A stretch of DNA of 7,980 nucleotides, from contig JAUVNV010000112.1 in NCBI GenBank assembly GCA_030599515.1, forward strand, positions 1 through 7,980, written 5' to 3'. Both the position numbers and the translations under genes were made by a program. Every line of letters begins with the position of its first letter. Position 1 is the stretch's first letter. Below the pieces are notes generated by a model. That model was not told the origin of the DNA. It saw only the letters and a list, made by a program, of their open reading frames with translations, and did not search any database. This DNA comes from Acidimicrobiia bacterium (lineage in GTDB: Bacteria > Actinomycetota > Acidimicrobiia > Spongiisociales > UBA5794). Shown one piece after another: positions 1-6,166 of this stretch.

Positions 1-1
1 C

Positions 2-253
2 GGGTCTGATGACGCTGCCGAAGAAGCGTTCGCCGACTTTGAATCGACATGGGGTGGCCAGTATCCCGGCAATCGCCTGAGCAGCTACTCGCGTCGGGCA
101 CAGGCGAACCTGCTCGAGCTGACGCCGCAGGGCTGGACACCCGTAAGCCGCTTTCGACGACGCTCCACACCAGAGGAACGTGAACGATTCGGCAGCAGGT
201 GGATCGTCGTCTACCGAAGACACGAGTACCGACGGCTCGTCGCGCAGGTGTGA
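2..253 (+). CDS. C-terminal fragment, possible mutator-type transposase remnant
   Basis: An open frame runs in from the left edge for 83 codons and stops at TGA 251-253. It reads as plausible protein: an acidic stretch (DDAAEEAFADFESTWGGQYP) followed by a basic, arginine-rich tail ending RRLVAQV. The pattern of an acidic helix, then FxxxWGxxYP, faintly recalls the segment just before the 'TTNAIE' region of IS256/mutator transposases. That downstream signature is absent and the tail does not match the family. If it is a transposase it is therefore a degraded end, and it may be something unrelated. No start is visible and no terminal inverted repeat was found nearby. Being open to the window edge with no internal stop supports coding; identity is weak. 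Confidence 0.35.
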   Translation, partial: GSDDAAEEAFADFESTWGGQYPGNRLSSYSRRAQANLLELTPQGWTPVSRFRRRSTPEERERFGSRWIVVYRRHEYRRLVAQV

Positions 254-408
254 GCGAATCACCACCCTCCCGGTGGAGACCCTCACGCTCAGCGACCGGG
301 GCGCCATGCTCGCCCATAACGAGGCGCATTTCGATCCCTGCGGTGCGCAGGGTCGTTACGCGGCGTGTTAGCGTCGGAAGCCGGATCGAAAAAGGGAGTG
401 AAGTATCC

Positions 409-708
409 GTGTCTCAGCCAACATACGCAGTGCTTGTCCGCCTCAAGTCGGAGCTTGACCGCGAGGACGTAATTCGCATCATGAGAGAACGCGCGCCCGA
501 ATTCCGCGCTCTGGAGGGACTCGAACAGAAATACTACCTAGAGAGCCTGGAACCCGGCGAGTACGGCGGCTTCTATCTATGGCGTTCACTCGACGACATG
601 GTTCAGTACCGCGAATCCGAACTCGCGGCCACGATCGCTGCAGCGTACCAGGGCGTTGGCGAACCATCCGTGGATGTCTTCAAAGTGGCGATGCCACTTC
701 GCGACTGA
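409..708 (+). CDS. YdhR-like small alpha/beta-barrel protein (putative monooxygenase-type fold)
   Basis: 99-residue cytoplasmic protein. The frame is open far upstream, but the GTG at 409 is chosen because GGGAG (394-398) lies 10 nt before it and the protein-like sequence starts there. Residues 4-12 (TYAVLVRLK) form a first strand, 19-36 a helix, 38-47 (LEQKYYLESL) a strand, 52-60 (YGGFYLWRS) a glycine-containing strand, 61-80 a helix, and 88-96 (VDVFKVAMP) a last strand. This order and spacing match the ferredoxin-like dimeric barrel of the YdhR / antibiotic-biosynthesis-monooxygenase group, especially YdhR's 'GGIYLF...VFDVNEPLS' pattern. Family members are about 100 residues and form dimers; their substrates are mostly unknown. 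It stands alone, converging on the downstream membrane-protein gene. The fold is fairly secure, the catalytic activity is not. Confidence 0.75.
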   Translation: MSQPTYAVLVRLKSELDREDVIRIMRERAPEFRALEGLEQKYYLESLEPGEYGGFYLWRSLDDMVQYRESELAATIAAAYQGVGEPSVDVFKVAMPLRD

Positions 709-735
709 CGGTCTCAGAGATCAGCGATGGTCGTC

Positions 736-761
736 TGAACCTCGCACTGGGAGCAGGTTCA
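736..761. repeat. Inverted repeat downstream of the YdhR-like gene
   Basis: TGAACCT (736-742) and AGGTTCA (755-761) form a perfect 7-bp stem with a 12-nt loop, 28 nt after the stop of the upstream gene. No T-run follows, so it is at most a weak or factor-assisted terminator. Confidence 0.4.
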
Positions 762-834
762 CGCGACCCCGAAACCGCCCATGTCGGCATCACCTATGCG
801 CCGCTGTCACGCCGAACGTTTTGTCTGTCACGTA

Positions 835-931
835 GTCCCGTTCGGTGCCCTGTCTCGGGACACCGTTCCGTTCGTCGTCCCGTTCGGCTGGTGTCACAGA
901 CATGCTCGTCGCCGTCTCGGCGACACCAGCC
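835..931. repeat. Cluster of inverted and direct repeats between convergent genes
   Basis: Several overlapping repeats occur here. GGCTGGTGTC (886-895) pairs perfectly with GACACCAGCC (922-931). Inside it, GTCGCCG (908-914) pairs with CGGCGAC (918-924) around a TCT loop, so the two stems compete. GTCCCG (835-840) pairs with CGGGAC (856-861), and GGTGCCC (844-850) pairs with GGGACACC with one bulge. GTCCCGTTCGG occurs twice as a direct repeat (835-845 and 877-887). The stretch lies between the convergent 409-708 and 947-1342 genes and encodes nothing recognisable. A bidirectional termination region or a small repeat element are both possible. Confidence 0.5.
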
Positions 932-946
932 TCACGGTTCTGACCT

Positions 947-1342
947 CTAGCTCTCGGCGATGTCGGTTCCGTGCATCGTCAGTGCCCAGATCACGAACAC
1001 CGAGATCGCGATGTACAGGATCGCCCACACCGGATACCAGGGCAGCCACGCAAACGCGATCAACGCCCACAACACCGCGACGATCACACCGACCGTGCGC
1101 GCCCACACTGCACCGGTGAACAGGTAGAACCCGGCCACCAACACGACGATGCCGAGGATCAGATGAATCCATCCCCACGTTGTCACATCGAACTGGAAGA
1201 TGTACTCCTCTCCAACGACATAGAACGTGTCGTTCGCGAGTGCCACGATCCCAGAGATGATCCACCAGATGCCGCCCATCACCATCATGATCCCTGCAAA
1301 TCCCGTCCAACCAACAGCCCAACCACTCACCTCATTGTCCAC
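947..1342 (-). CDS. DUF7144-type four-helix membrane protein
   Basis: 131-residue integral membrane protein. The GTG at 1342 is chosen because GGAG sits 5 nt upstream on this strand and the recognisable family sequence (VSGWAVGWTGFAG) begins just after it; the longer upstream frame is basic and not protein-like. Four hydrophobic segments are visible: about residues 9-35, 57-78, 82-97 and 101-122. The first loop carries the conserved-looking stretch WWIISGIVALANDTFYVV, and the second helix starts with WGWIHLILG. This organisation (WxxxxxGxxxxxxG helix, then 'TWGWIHLILG', then 'WARxxG') is typical of DUF7144, a membrane family common in actinobacteria whose function is not known. It is transcribed towards the repeat-rich intergenic stretch and has no operon partner. 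Confidence 0.85.
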   Translation of the reverse strand: MDNEVSGWAVGWTGFAGIMMVMGGIWWIISGIVALANDTFYVVGEEYIFQFDVTTWGWIHLILGIVVLVAGFYLFTGAVWARTVGVIVAVLWALIAFAWLPWYPVWAILYIAISVFVIWALTMHGTDIAES

Positions 1343-1401
1343 AGCAACTCCGATCTCGCTCGGGCGACGAACCTCTTCCCATCCCAAGTCTGACACCAAC
1401 C

Positions 1402-1413
1402 GACCGAACGGTC
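1402..1413. promoter_or_regulatory. Palindromic site, possible repressor operator
   Basis: GACCG (1402-1406) and CGGTC (1409-1413) form a symmetric 12-bp site around AA, located 60 nt upstream of the membrane-protein GTG at 1342 and 77 nt upstream of the pseudogene ATG at 1491. Short GC-rich palindromes of this shape resemble TetR-type operators, but no such regulator is in the window. It could serve either gene or be chance. Confidence 0.25.
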
Positions 1414-1490
1414 TAGAGGCAACCCGCAACCTGCTGCGCCCCAGACTCTCGCCCATATACCTGTGCGCCCCAGGTTCTGACCTCTGTCCT

Positions 1491-1690
1491 ATGACGGAGC
1501 CTACGAATTGGCGGCGAGTGGCTTCCCGCGTGCGTCCGTTGACCGTCGCTTGGCTGTTGACCGTCGGCCTGGATCTCTGCTTCAACGCCGGACTGTCTCC
1601 GGCTTGTTCGATCAGAATCGAGAGTCCGGTCTTCTCCCTGATTCGGAACTGTTCCGACGAATCCCCGTTGCGTATCTGTGGAGTACCTGA
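1491..1690 (+). pseudogene. Frameshifted, truncated membrane-protein gene
   Basis: The ATG at 1491 opens about 35 residues with a membrane-anchor character: a basic start (NWRRVASRVRP) and then LTVAWLLTVGLDLCFNAGL (to 1595). That frame then degenerates into cysteine- and arginine-rich noise. A different frame starting at 1595 continues sensibly: VSGLFDQNRESGLLPDSELF, then RRIPVAYLWST and a stop at 1688-1690. Joined, the two halves resemble a family of roughly 150-residue actinobacterial membrane proteins with a pattern like 'LATVxLDLxxHxGLLAxLY...LLPxEEAFRRIPxGYL'. The shift needs one base lost (or two gained) around 1593-1597. The later transmembrane helices expected after 'GYL' are missing, so the gene is also truncated. 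An assembly error could explain the shift but not the truncation. Confidence 0.6.
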
Positions 1691-1752
1691 GCCGAAGGGG
1701 AGACGGAATCATGCGAACCCCTGGAGATGCGCGATGCCGGATCGGTTGGCGA

Positions 1753-3279
1753 TCAACTCAATCCGCGGGCCAGCCGTGTGGCCTCGGCGAGTGCTTCGCT
1801 GAACGCTCTCAGTTCGGATCTGCGAGGCGAACGGAACCTGTAGGCGTCCACACGGAGGACGTGCGTACCGGGTACCGGCGCGGGGATGCCGGTGGTCGGT
1901 TCGGGAGTCGTGAACTCCAACCGTGAACCATCGGGCGCCAGTTCGATCTGACGGACACTCGCGAGGTCGTACGACCCGGCGAGGCCGTCACCGCGAATCG
2001 ACAGTTGCGAACCGTCAATAGCAATTGTCACGTTCCTTCGTTGAACCGTGTCGATGTGCACCAACTGTCCGTCAACCATCTCCATCTCAGATATCGTGAT
2101 GCGTGCTGCGGCTATCACCGACCGGCGCGCTGTCACGTCCGGTGGCCCGGCCTTCGTTGCGGTTGCCGTGCCGGGTTCGTGCTCGATTGTTGAGAGCGGA
2201 GGTAGTTCGATGCTCTCAGCGAGGGTTGCGCGTCGTGAGTTCTCCTCGAGAGACAACTGCTCGAACACGTGCACGTCGAACGGCCCGTCCGTCGCCAACG
2301 TGATCTCAGCGTCTTCCAGTAGCTGCCGTGCGGCCGCGTACGTGCCGTCCTCGATGAGTCCACTCGAGTAGGCGTTCAGGAAATGGCCTGCTTCGCTCAT
2401 CAGGTCGCGACTGTTTCGCAGTTCTGCGAATGTTGGCGCGTCGGCCGTTTGCTGAGCGAGTCCGGCGGCATATTTGAGACATGTGGAGCGATCGCGAAGT
2501 CGGACAGCCCAATCGCTGCGGCGATTCATGGCCCACTTCACGGTGACTCCCGGCCGATCCGCGTACAGCATCGCCATGTTCACCAGAAAGGCCCCGTCGA
2601 CAGTGACTTCGCCGCCCGGGTCAGCCTCTGCGGCTCGATTCACGAACCTTGCGGCATCCACGAGCGGCGTACGGGCCCGAAGCCCAAGCCCCTTCTCCGG
2701 GGAGTACAGGAACGAACCCTCTTGGCTGATCTCGATGGGGGCGTCACCGGTTGTGTCGTCAGGCGTGGTCGGGTCCGGAAGGGGCGAGTCGAACACGCGT
2801 GTCGTCCACTGGATTGGAGGAGCATCGTCGTCTTCCGCCGGGCCCAGCACGATCGGGGATCCCTGGTTGTCATGAGTCAGGAGGGAGAGCGACGCGGAGT
2901 AGGACGGTTCCCAGTATCCCGGGGCGACGAACGTTCCAGGATCAGTTCCGGAGAGCCAGCAGTACCGGTACCCGTCTCGATGATCAGCTACGGAGATCCA
3001 ATCGCAAGGTCCGGTCCGACCCTTCATCTGGTCAACGACAACGGTCGTGGCTGAGAACCCCGTCGAGGGGTCGATTCCGAGGCCGTGTTCCACCAATACG
3101 GATTCGAACCAATGTGCGACGTCGGCGGGGGCCATGAAGCCGACCCGTGTGAGCGATCCGTCGGTGCAGAACGTCTGGTTCGGGACCGAGTCTCTGTAGG
3201 CGACGAGTCCACCGGGGAAGCGAGCTTCGAGCGAGTCGTTCCTGACGACGATCGAGTGTGCTTCAACCAGGACGCTCAT
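1753..3279 (-). CDS. Conserved hypothetical protein, 508 aa, multi-domain
   Basis: I do not recognise a characterised function. The ATG at 3279 is preferred over the upstream GTG/ATG positions because the sequence before it is basic and not protein-like, while MSVLVEAHSIVVRN begins a clear domain; an AGG lies 10 nt upstream. Residues 1-125 hold a compact domain with motifs FPGGLVAYRD, NQTFCTDGSLTRVGFM, VVDQMKGRTGPCDW and YRYCWLSGTDPG, and cysteines at 38, 92 and 107. It looks like an uncharacterised stand-alone actinobacterial family fused to extra domains. An acidic, proline-rich linker (about 148-182) follows. A mixed region (190-345) contains a helical stretch at 282-330 that resembles TPR/DUF-type helices. 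A C-terminal beta-rich domain (385-508; VTIAIDGSQLSIRGDGL, VRQIELAPDGSRLEF) ends in an amphipathic helix and recalls PH-like folds. There is no signal peptide or membrane segment, so it is probably cytoplasmic. It follows the XRE gene by 64 nt on the same strand, with a hairpin in the gap. Confidence 0.7.
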   Translation of the reverse strand: MSVLVEAHSIVVRNDSLEARFPGGLVAYRDSVPNQTFCTDGSLTRVGFMAPADVAHWFESVLVEHGLGIDPSTGFSATTVVVDQMKGRTGPCDWISVADHRDGYRYCWLSGTDPGTFVAPGYWEPSYSASLSLLTHDNQGSPIVLGPAEDDDAPPIQWTTRVFDSPLPDPTTPDDTTGDAPIEISQEGSFLYSPEKGLGLRARTPLVDAARFVNRAAEADPGGEVTVDGAFLVNMAMLYADRPGVTVKWAMNRRSDWAVRLRDRSTCLKYAAGLAQQTADAPTFAELRNSRDLMSEAGHFLNAYSSGLIEDGTYAAARQLLEDAEITLATDGPFDVHVFEQLSLEENSRRATLAESIELPPLSTIEHEPGTATATKAGPPDVTARRSVIAAARITISEMEMVDGQLVHIDTVQRRNVTIAIDGSQLSIRGDGLAGSYDLASVRQIELAPDGSRLEFTTPEPTTGIPAPVPGTHVLRVDAYRFRSPRRSELRAFSEALAEATRLARGLS

Positions 3280-3307
3280 CGTCGTGGTGCCTCGTCCGAA
3301 CTCACAA

Positions 3308-3338
3308 CCCGCCGATGGAGAACGCCGGTCTCGGCGGG
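3308..3338 (-). terminator. GC-rich hairpin between the XRE gene and the 508-aa gene
   Basis: CCCGCCGA (3308-3315) and TCGGCGGG (3331-3338) form a perfect 8-bp stem around a 15-nt loop, starting 5 nt after the XRE stop codon. On the minus strand TTGTGAG follows, which is only weakly T-rich. A partial terminator or attenuator between the two genes is likely; an operator for the 508-aa gene is the alternative. Confidence 0.4.
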
Positions 3339-3343
3339 CGTCG

Positions 3344-3802
3344 TCATTCGTCCCGGGCGAGGCGACGAGCGGTCTCCAGGATGAGGGCGCGGTCACGGGG
3401 GCCGAGGCGGTCGATCAGGTCGTGGAGCTCGTCCGGACGCGTCGTTGTGCCCATACCGAGACGTGACGCCTGCCTCTCGAGGAATCGACGCTCCTGTGCG
3501 TCGATGAGAGCGTCGTCGGCGTCGGTTTCGGAGGGTCGGTGACCGCGAGCCAGGCGGGCCTCTGCTGCGGAATACAGCTCGTGGGGTTGGAGTCCGAGCC
3601 GGTTGGCGAGGATGTGGAGGATCTTGGCCGAGGGGACTTTCGATCCGTTCTCGATGGCCGACAGGTAGGAGTAGGAGATCCCGGTCTGGGTGGCGAGGCG
3701 TCGCCGACCGATGCTCAGGTCGATGCGCAGCACTTTGATGGTGTGTCCGAGAGCATCGGCCCATGCCTCGTGGTCTTGCGGTGAAGGTTCGATGACGAGC
3801 AT
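3344..3802 (-). CDS. XRE-family helix-turn-helix regulator
   Basis: 152-residue DNA-binding protein. The ATG at 3802 is chosen because the frame upstream runs through the promoter region and into the divergent gene. There is no ribosome site before it, but a TATGCT -10 box lies 6 nt upstream, which suggests a leaderless message. Residues 18-76 form a Cro/C1-type HTH: LGHTIKVLRIDLSIGRRRLA, then TQTGISYSYLSAIENGSKVP with the typical 'SxLSxIENGxxxPS' recognition-helix pattern, then ILHILANRLGLQPHELY. The rest (about 80-152) is a charged helical tail (ERRFLERQASRL, DELHDLIDRLGPRDRALILE) that may serve in dimerisation. The gene diverges from the LRR-sir2 pair across an 88-bp AT-rich gap and so is the likely regulator of that pair and of itself. 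No protease or ligand domain is visible. Confidence 0.85.
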   Translation of the reverse strand: MLVIEPSPQDHEAWADALGHTIKVLRIDLSIGRRRLATQTGISYSYLSAIENGSKVPSAKILHILANRLGLQPHELYSAAEARLARGHRPSETDADDALIDAQERRFLERQASRLGMGTTTRPDELHDLIDRLGPRDRALILETARRLARDE

Positions 3803-3808
3803 GGAGTC

Positions 3809-3838
3809 AGCATAACACCGACAAGGGAGGAAACAATG
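3809..3838 (-). promoter_or_regulatory. Promoter of the XRE gene, leaderless-type
   Basis: On the minus strand TTGTTT, 16 nt of spacer and TATGCT lie just ahead of the ATG at 3802, with 6 nt between the -10 box and the start codon. That spacing places transcription start at or next to the A of ATG. No Shine-Dalgarno sequence is present. Confidence 0.45.
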
Positions 3839-3853
3839 CAATGAGCATATAGA

Positions 3854-3883
3854 TAGACACGGAAAGTAGAGAAATGCTACTGT
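3854..3883 (+). promoter_or_regulatory. Promoter of the LRR-sir2 operon, leaderless-type
   Basis: TAGACA (3854-3859, five of six matches to TTGACA), an 18-nt spacer and TACTGT (3878-3883, a TANNNT -10) precede the ATG at 3891 by 7 nt. This puts the transcript start on the A of ATG, the arrangement of actinobacterial leaderless messages, and agrees with the absence of any ribosome site. Confidence 0.55.
3865..3881. promoter_or_regulatory. Candidate XRE operator
   Basis: AGTAG (3865-3869) and CTACT (3877-3881) are perfect inverted arms 7 nt apart. This 17-bp, two-half-site shape suits an XRE/Cro dimer. It overlaps the spacer and first bases of the -10 box of the LRR-sir2 promoter, where binding would repress. 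The divergent XRE protein is the obvious candidate; binding is inferred. Confidence 0.4.
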
Positions 3884-3890
3884 GTGTGAC

Positions 3891-5114
3891 ATGAGTGCCA
3901 CAGAGACGAAGCCCGCGCAGCGCATCGTTGACTTCCCGCGAGACGCCCTCCTCGACGGAGTCACCGTGGTGGAAGTCGAGCAGGGTTGCCCCGTCTTTGC
4001 CGTCGACGCGATCAGGCACACGAAGGTCGAACCGGACGTCGACCTTGCACTATCGATCCCAGAACACAATGCCGGTCGATCGGCGCAGTTGCTGTCGGCG
4101 TTCAGGTCGGGCACGTTCCGGGGCCTCTACATCGGCAATGGGACCGTCAGCGATGCCGACATCGAAGCCGTGGCCGCTCACTTGGTGGAGGACCTGAAGC
4201 TGGGGTGGATCCACCGCACGTATTCATTCAGCGGATACCCGGCAGAGCGGCTCGTCCTGAACGTGGGCGCCGGGTCGTTCGCTCGCTGCCGAACCCTCGA
4301 CGACCTTGTGGCGTATCACTGCAATTTCGATGACGATGCGCTCCAGGAACTGTGTGCCCTTCCCCGCCTGTCAGTGTTGATTCTGGTGGACACGCAGGTC
4401 ACCGCCGACGGTCTCGCCCGGGCGGCGCGGGCGGGGCTCCGGGAATTGATCTACTCCAGGAACAAGGTCGTGCACCCGCACGCGACGTCGTTCGGGACAT
4501 GGCCCGGCCTCGCCCGCCTCACACTGGGCAAGGTCGGGCTCATCGACGATCAGCTGGGTGCCATCGCCCAGTTGAAGAGCCTCGAGATCCTCGAACTCCC
4601 CAACAACGACATCTTCCGACGCGGATTCGATGGGTTCGCCGAGCTCCCCAAGCTCGTATGGCTGGATCTCTCGAGGACCAGGGTCGACGACACCACGGTC
4701 GAGTCGCTGGGGAGATTGCGGAACCTCCGGCGACTCGATCTCAGCGCAACAGCGTTCACCGATGACGGCCTTGCGTCTCTGGCGGGACTCGACCGCCTGA
4801 GCCACCTGTACGTGGGGAGCTGCGATATCACCAACGACGGACTCGCCCGGATCGTCGAGGAGCATCGCAACCTCGCCGTTCTCGACATCAGCCGCACCCT
4901 GATCACCCCCGACGTCGTGCCGCTGCTGACCCGACTTCCGAACCTGTGGCGTCTGGAGCTCTCCCATGAGATGGTGTGCCAGGGGTTCCTGGACATGAGG
5001 GACCGGTTTCCGAGGCTGTCGGAGTTCGGCTTCCGCGGTGGATTCCCCGACGACGACCTGGCGATCGAGCTCGTCGACCACTTCGGCGCTGCGAACTTCG
5101 CCGGGGTGCGGTGA
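3891..5114 (+). CDS. Leucine-rich-repeat protein
   Basis: 407-residue protein. The ATG at 3891 is preferred to GTG 3882 because it sits 7 nt after a good -10 box. Residues 1-137 are a non-repeat N-terminal part with no recognised domain. From about 138 to 385 run some ten repeats of 23-25 residues with the pattern LxxLxLxxTxxxDDGLxxLxxLxx. The clearest are at 207, 231, 255 (LVWLDLSRTRVDDTTVESLG), 279 (LRRLDLSATAFTDDGLASLA), 303 and 328. This is the cysteine-poor 'TDDGL' LRR class frequent in planctomycetes and some actinobacteria; such solenoids bind proteins. There is no signal peptide, LPXTG or membrane segment, so it should be cytoplasmic. Its stop overlaps the sir2 start (TGATG), implying coupled translation and roughly equal amounts of the two proteins. 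Inference: it recruits a substrate to, or senses a trigger for, the sirtuin. Confidence 0.9.
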   Translation: MSATETKPAQRIVDFPRDALLDGVTVVEVEQGCPVFAVDAIRHTKVEPDVDLALSIPEHNAGRSAQLLSAFRSGTFRGLYIGNGTVSDADIEAVAAHLVEDLKLGWIHRTYSFSGYPAERLVLNVGAGSFARCRTLDDLVAYHCNFDDDALQELCALPRLSVLILVDTQVTADGLARAARAGLRELIYSRNKVVHPHATSFGTWPGLARLTLGKVGLIDDQLGAIAQLKSLEILELPNNDIFRRGFDGFAELPKLVWLDLSRTRVDDTTVESLGRLRNLRRLDLSATAFTDDGLASLAGLDRLSHLYVGSCDITNDGLARIVEEHRNLAVLDISRTLITPDVVPLLTRLPNLWRLELSHEMVCQGFLDMRDRFPRLSEFGFRGGFPDDDLAIELVDHFGAANFAGVR

Positions 5115-5953
5115 TGTCCCTCGACGACCGCACCATCGAGGCGATCCACACCGGCGTGTCGGCCGGCGGCAGCGTCGTCTTCGTCAGCGGCGCCGGGATC
5201 TCCGCCGAGAGCGGGGTCCGCACCTACCGGGGTGAGGACGGGATGTGGACGACCGACGGCGCAGCGGCGATGTCGAAGGCAACCCTCGCCTACTTCTCCC
5301 GCTACCCGGAACGGAGCTGGCAATGGCATCTGGACCGTCGAGCCGAGGTTCTCAGCGCCGAGCCCAACGCCGCCCACGAGGCGCTCGTGCGGCTCGAAGC
5401 GGTGCTGGGGGACCGGTTCGCGCTCATCACTCAGAACGTCGACCGGCTCCACATCAGAGCGGGGAACAGCACCCGGCGGACCGTCGAGATCCACGGCCAC
5501 TACGGGGGTATGCGCTGCACCGCCGGCTGCGTCGGCGTCGTCCCGATCCCGAACGAATTTGACGCCTGGCGCGATGAGCCCAACTGGCCCAAACTCCGGG
5601 ACTTGCTCGTGTGCCTACGGTGCGGTTTCGCCACCCGACCTCACGTGCTGTGGTTCGACGAGTTCTACGACGAGGCCAACTACCGGATGAAGACGGCCGG
5701 CAGCCTGGCCGCCCGCGCGTCGTTGTGCGTCACCGTCGGGACCTCGGGAGGCGTGCCCGTTGCGGCAAGGCTCGCCGGGATCGCCGCCAAGGCTGGAGCC
5801 GTCCTGATCGACGTCAACCCCACCGACGGCGACCTCCGCCAATTGGCGCTGCGGTCGCCCGGCGGCGCTGCCATAGCCGCACCTGCTTCGGATGCGATCC
5901 CGGTCATCGTCGACCTCATCGAGTCCCAAGTCCGGGGCGTCGATCGGATCTGA
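5114..5953 (+). CDS. Sir2-family NAD-dependent protein deacylase (sirtuin)
   Basis: 279-residue single-domain sirtuin of ordinary length, starting in the TGATG overlap with the LRR gene; there is no separate promoter. Sirtuins remove acyl groups from lysines using NAD+, releasing nicotinamide and O-acyl-ADP-ribose; some relatives instead hydrolyse NAD+. The set of motifs is complete: GAGISAESGVRTYRG (26-40, nucleotide binding), TQNVDRLH (106-113), catalytic His127 in EIHGH, zinc cysteines C135, C139, C167 and C170, RPHVLWFDE (175-183), VGTSGGVPVA (208-217) and IDVNP (232-236). Deviations: the first cysteine pair is C-x3-C rather than C-x2-C, and 'WFDE' replaces the usual 'WFGE'. With intact catalytic and zinc residues it should be an active deacylase; its pairing with an LRR protein is unusual. 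The cobB symbol is withheld because orthology is not established. Confidence 0.93.
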   Translation: MSLDDRTIEAIHTGVSAGGSVVFVSGAGISAESGVRTYRGEDGMWTTDGAAAMSKATLAYFSRYPERSWQWHLDRRAEVLSAEPNAAHEALVRLEAVLGDRFALITQNVDRLHIRAGNSTRRTVEIHGHYGGMRCTAGCVGVVPIPNEFDAWRDEPNWPKLRDLLVCLRCGFATRPHVLWFDEFYDEANYRMKTAGSLAARASLCVTVGTSGGVPVAARLAGIAAKAGAVLIDVNPTDGDLRQLALRSPGGAAIAAPASDAIPVIVDLIESQVRGVDRI

Positions 5954-6000
5954 CCTGTTAGGCAACCGCAACCGCAGTTGCTGGACTCGCGCCGATTCCG

Positions 6001-6150
6001 CGAGGTGTTCCCCGCATTGTCGACGACAACACGAACTTCGACTACTACATCAGACACGCCAAGGCCGACGACCAGAACGTGCCTCATGGAACGATCATTC
6101 GGTACGACTCGACCGGCATGCCGGTCGGTTTCTTCGTCCATCCGTGTCGC
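6001..6150 (+). pseudogene. Gene remnant, no start codon
   Basis: The frame after TAG 5959-5961 has no ATG, GTG or TTG until 6079, yet reads as credible protein before that point: VPRIVDDNTNFDYYIRHAKA, then DDQNVPHGTIIRYDSTGMPV and GFFVHP. After about 6150 it turns into arginine-rich noise, and it ends at 6289-6291. It therefore looks like the middle of a gene that has lost its 5' end and shifted frame. The GTIIRYD...PVGFFV stretch looks like a beta hairpin. I do not recognise the family. Confidence 0.4.
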
Positions 6151-6166
6151 GCCGCTCTGAGGACAG

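Noticed and set aside
180..371. 63-residue ORF starting MNDSAAGG
   Set aside because: It overlaps the end of the incoming frame, has low-complexity composition and has no ribosome site.
199..408. 70-residue upstream extension of the YdhR-like gene
   Set aside because: The extension is arginine- and serine-rich without family resemblance, while GTG 409 has a ribosome site and begins the conserved fold.
1343..1585. 81-residue upstream extension of the DUF7144 protein
   Set aside because: The basic, non-conserved extension would come before the first membrane helix; GTG 1342 has GGAG at proper spacing.
1413..1712. Minus-strand 99-residue ORF over the pseudogene
   Set aside because: The sequence is polar and low in hydrophobic residues with no motif, whereas the plus strand reads as a membrane protein in two frames.
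3280..3396. 39-residue upstream extension of the 508-aa protein
   Set aside because: It overlaps the XRE coding sequence in another frame and crosses the hairpin; the conserved domain starts at ATG 3279.
4371..5500. Long minus-strand ORFs (236 and 316 codons) opposite the LRR and sir2 genes
   Set aside because: The plus strand holds clear LRR repeats and sirtuin motifs; the antisense frames are by-products of high GC and lack domain-like sequence.
5968..5981. GCAAC/GTTGC stem-loop after sir2 as a terminator
   Set aside because: Only 5 bp with a 4-nt loop and no T-run; too weak to call.
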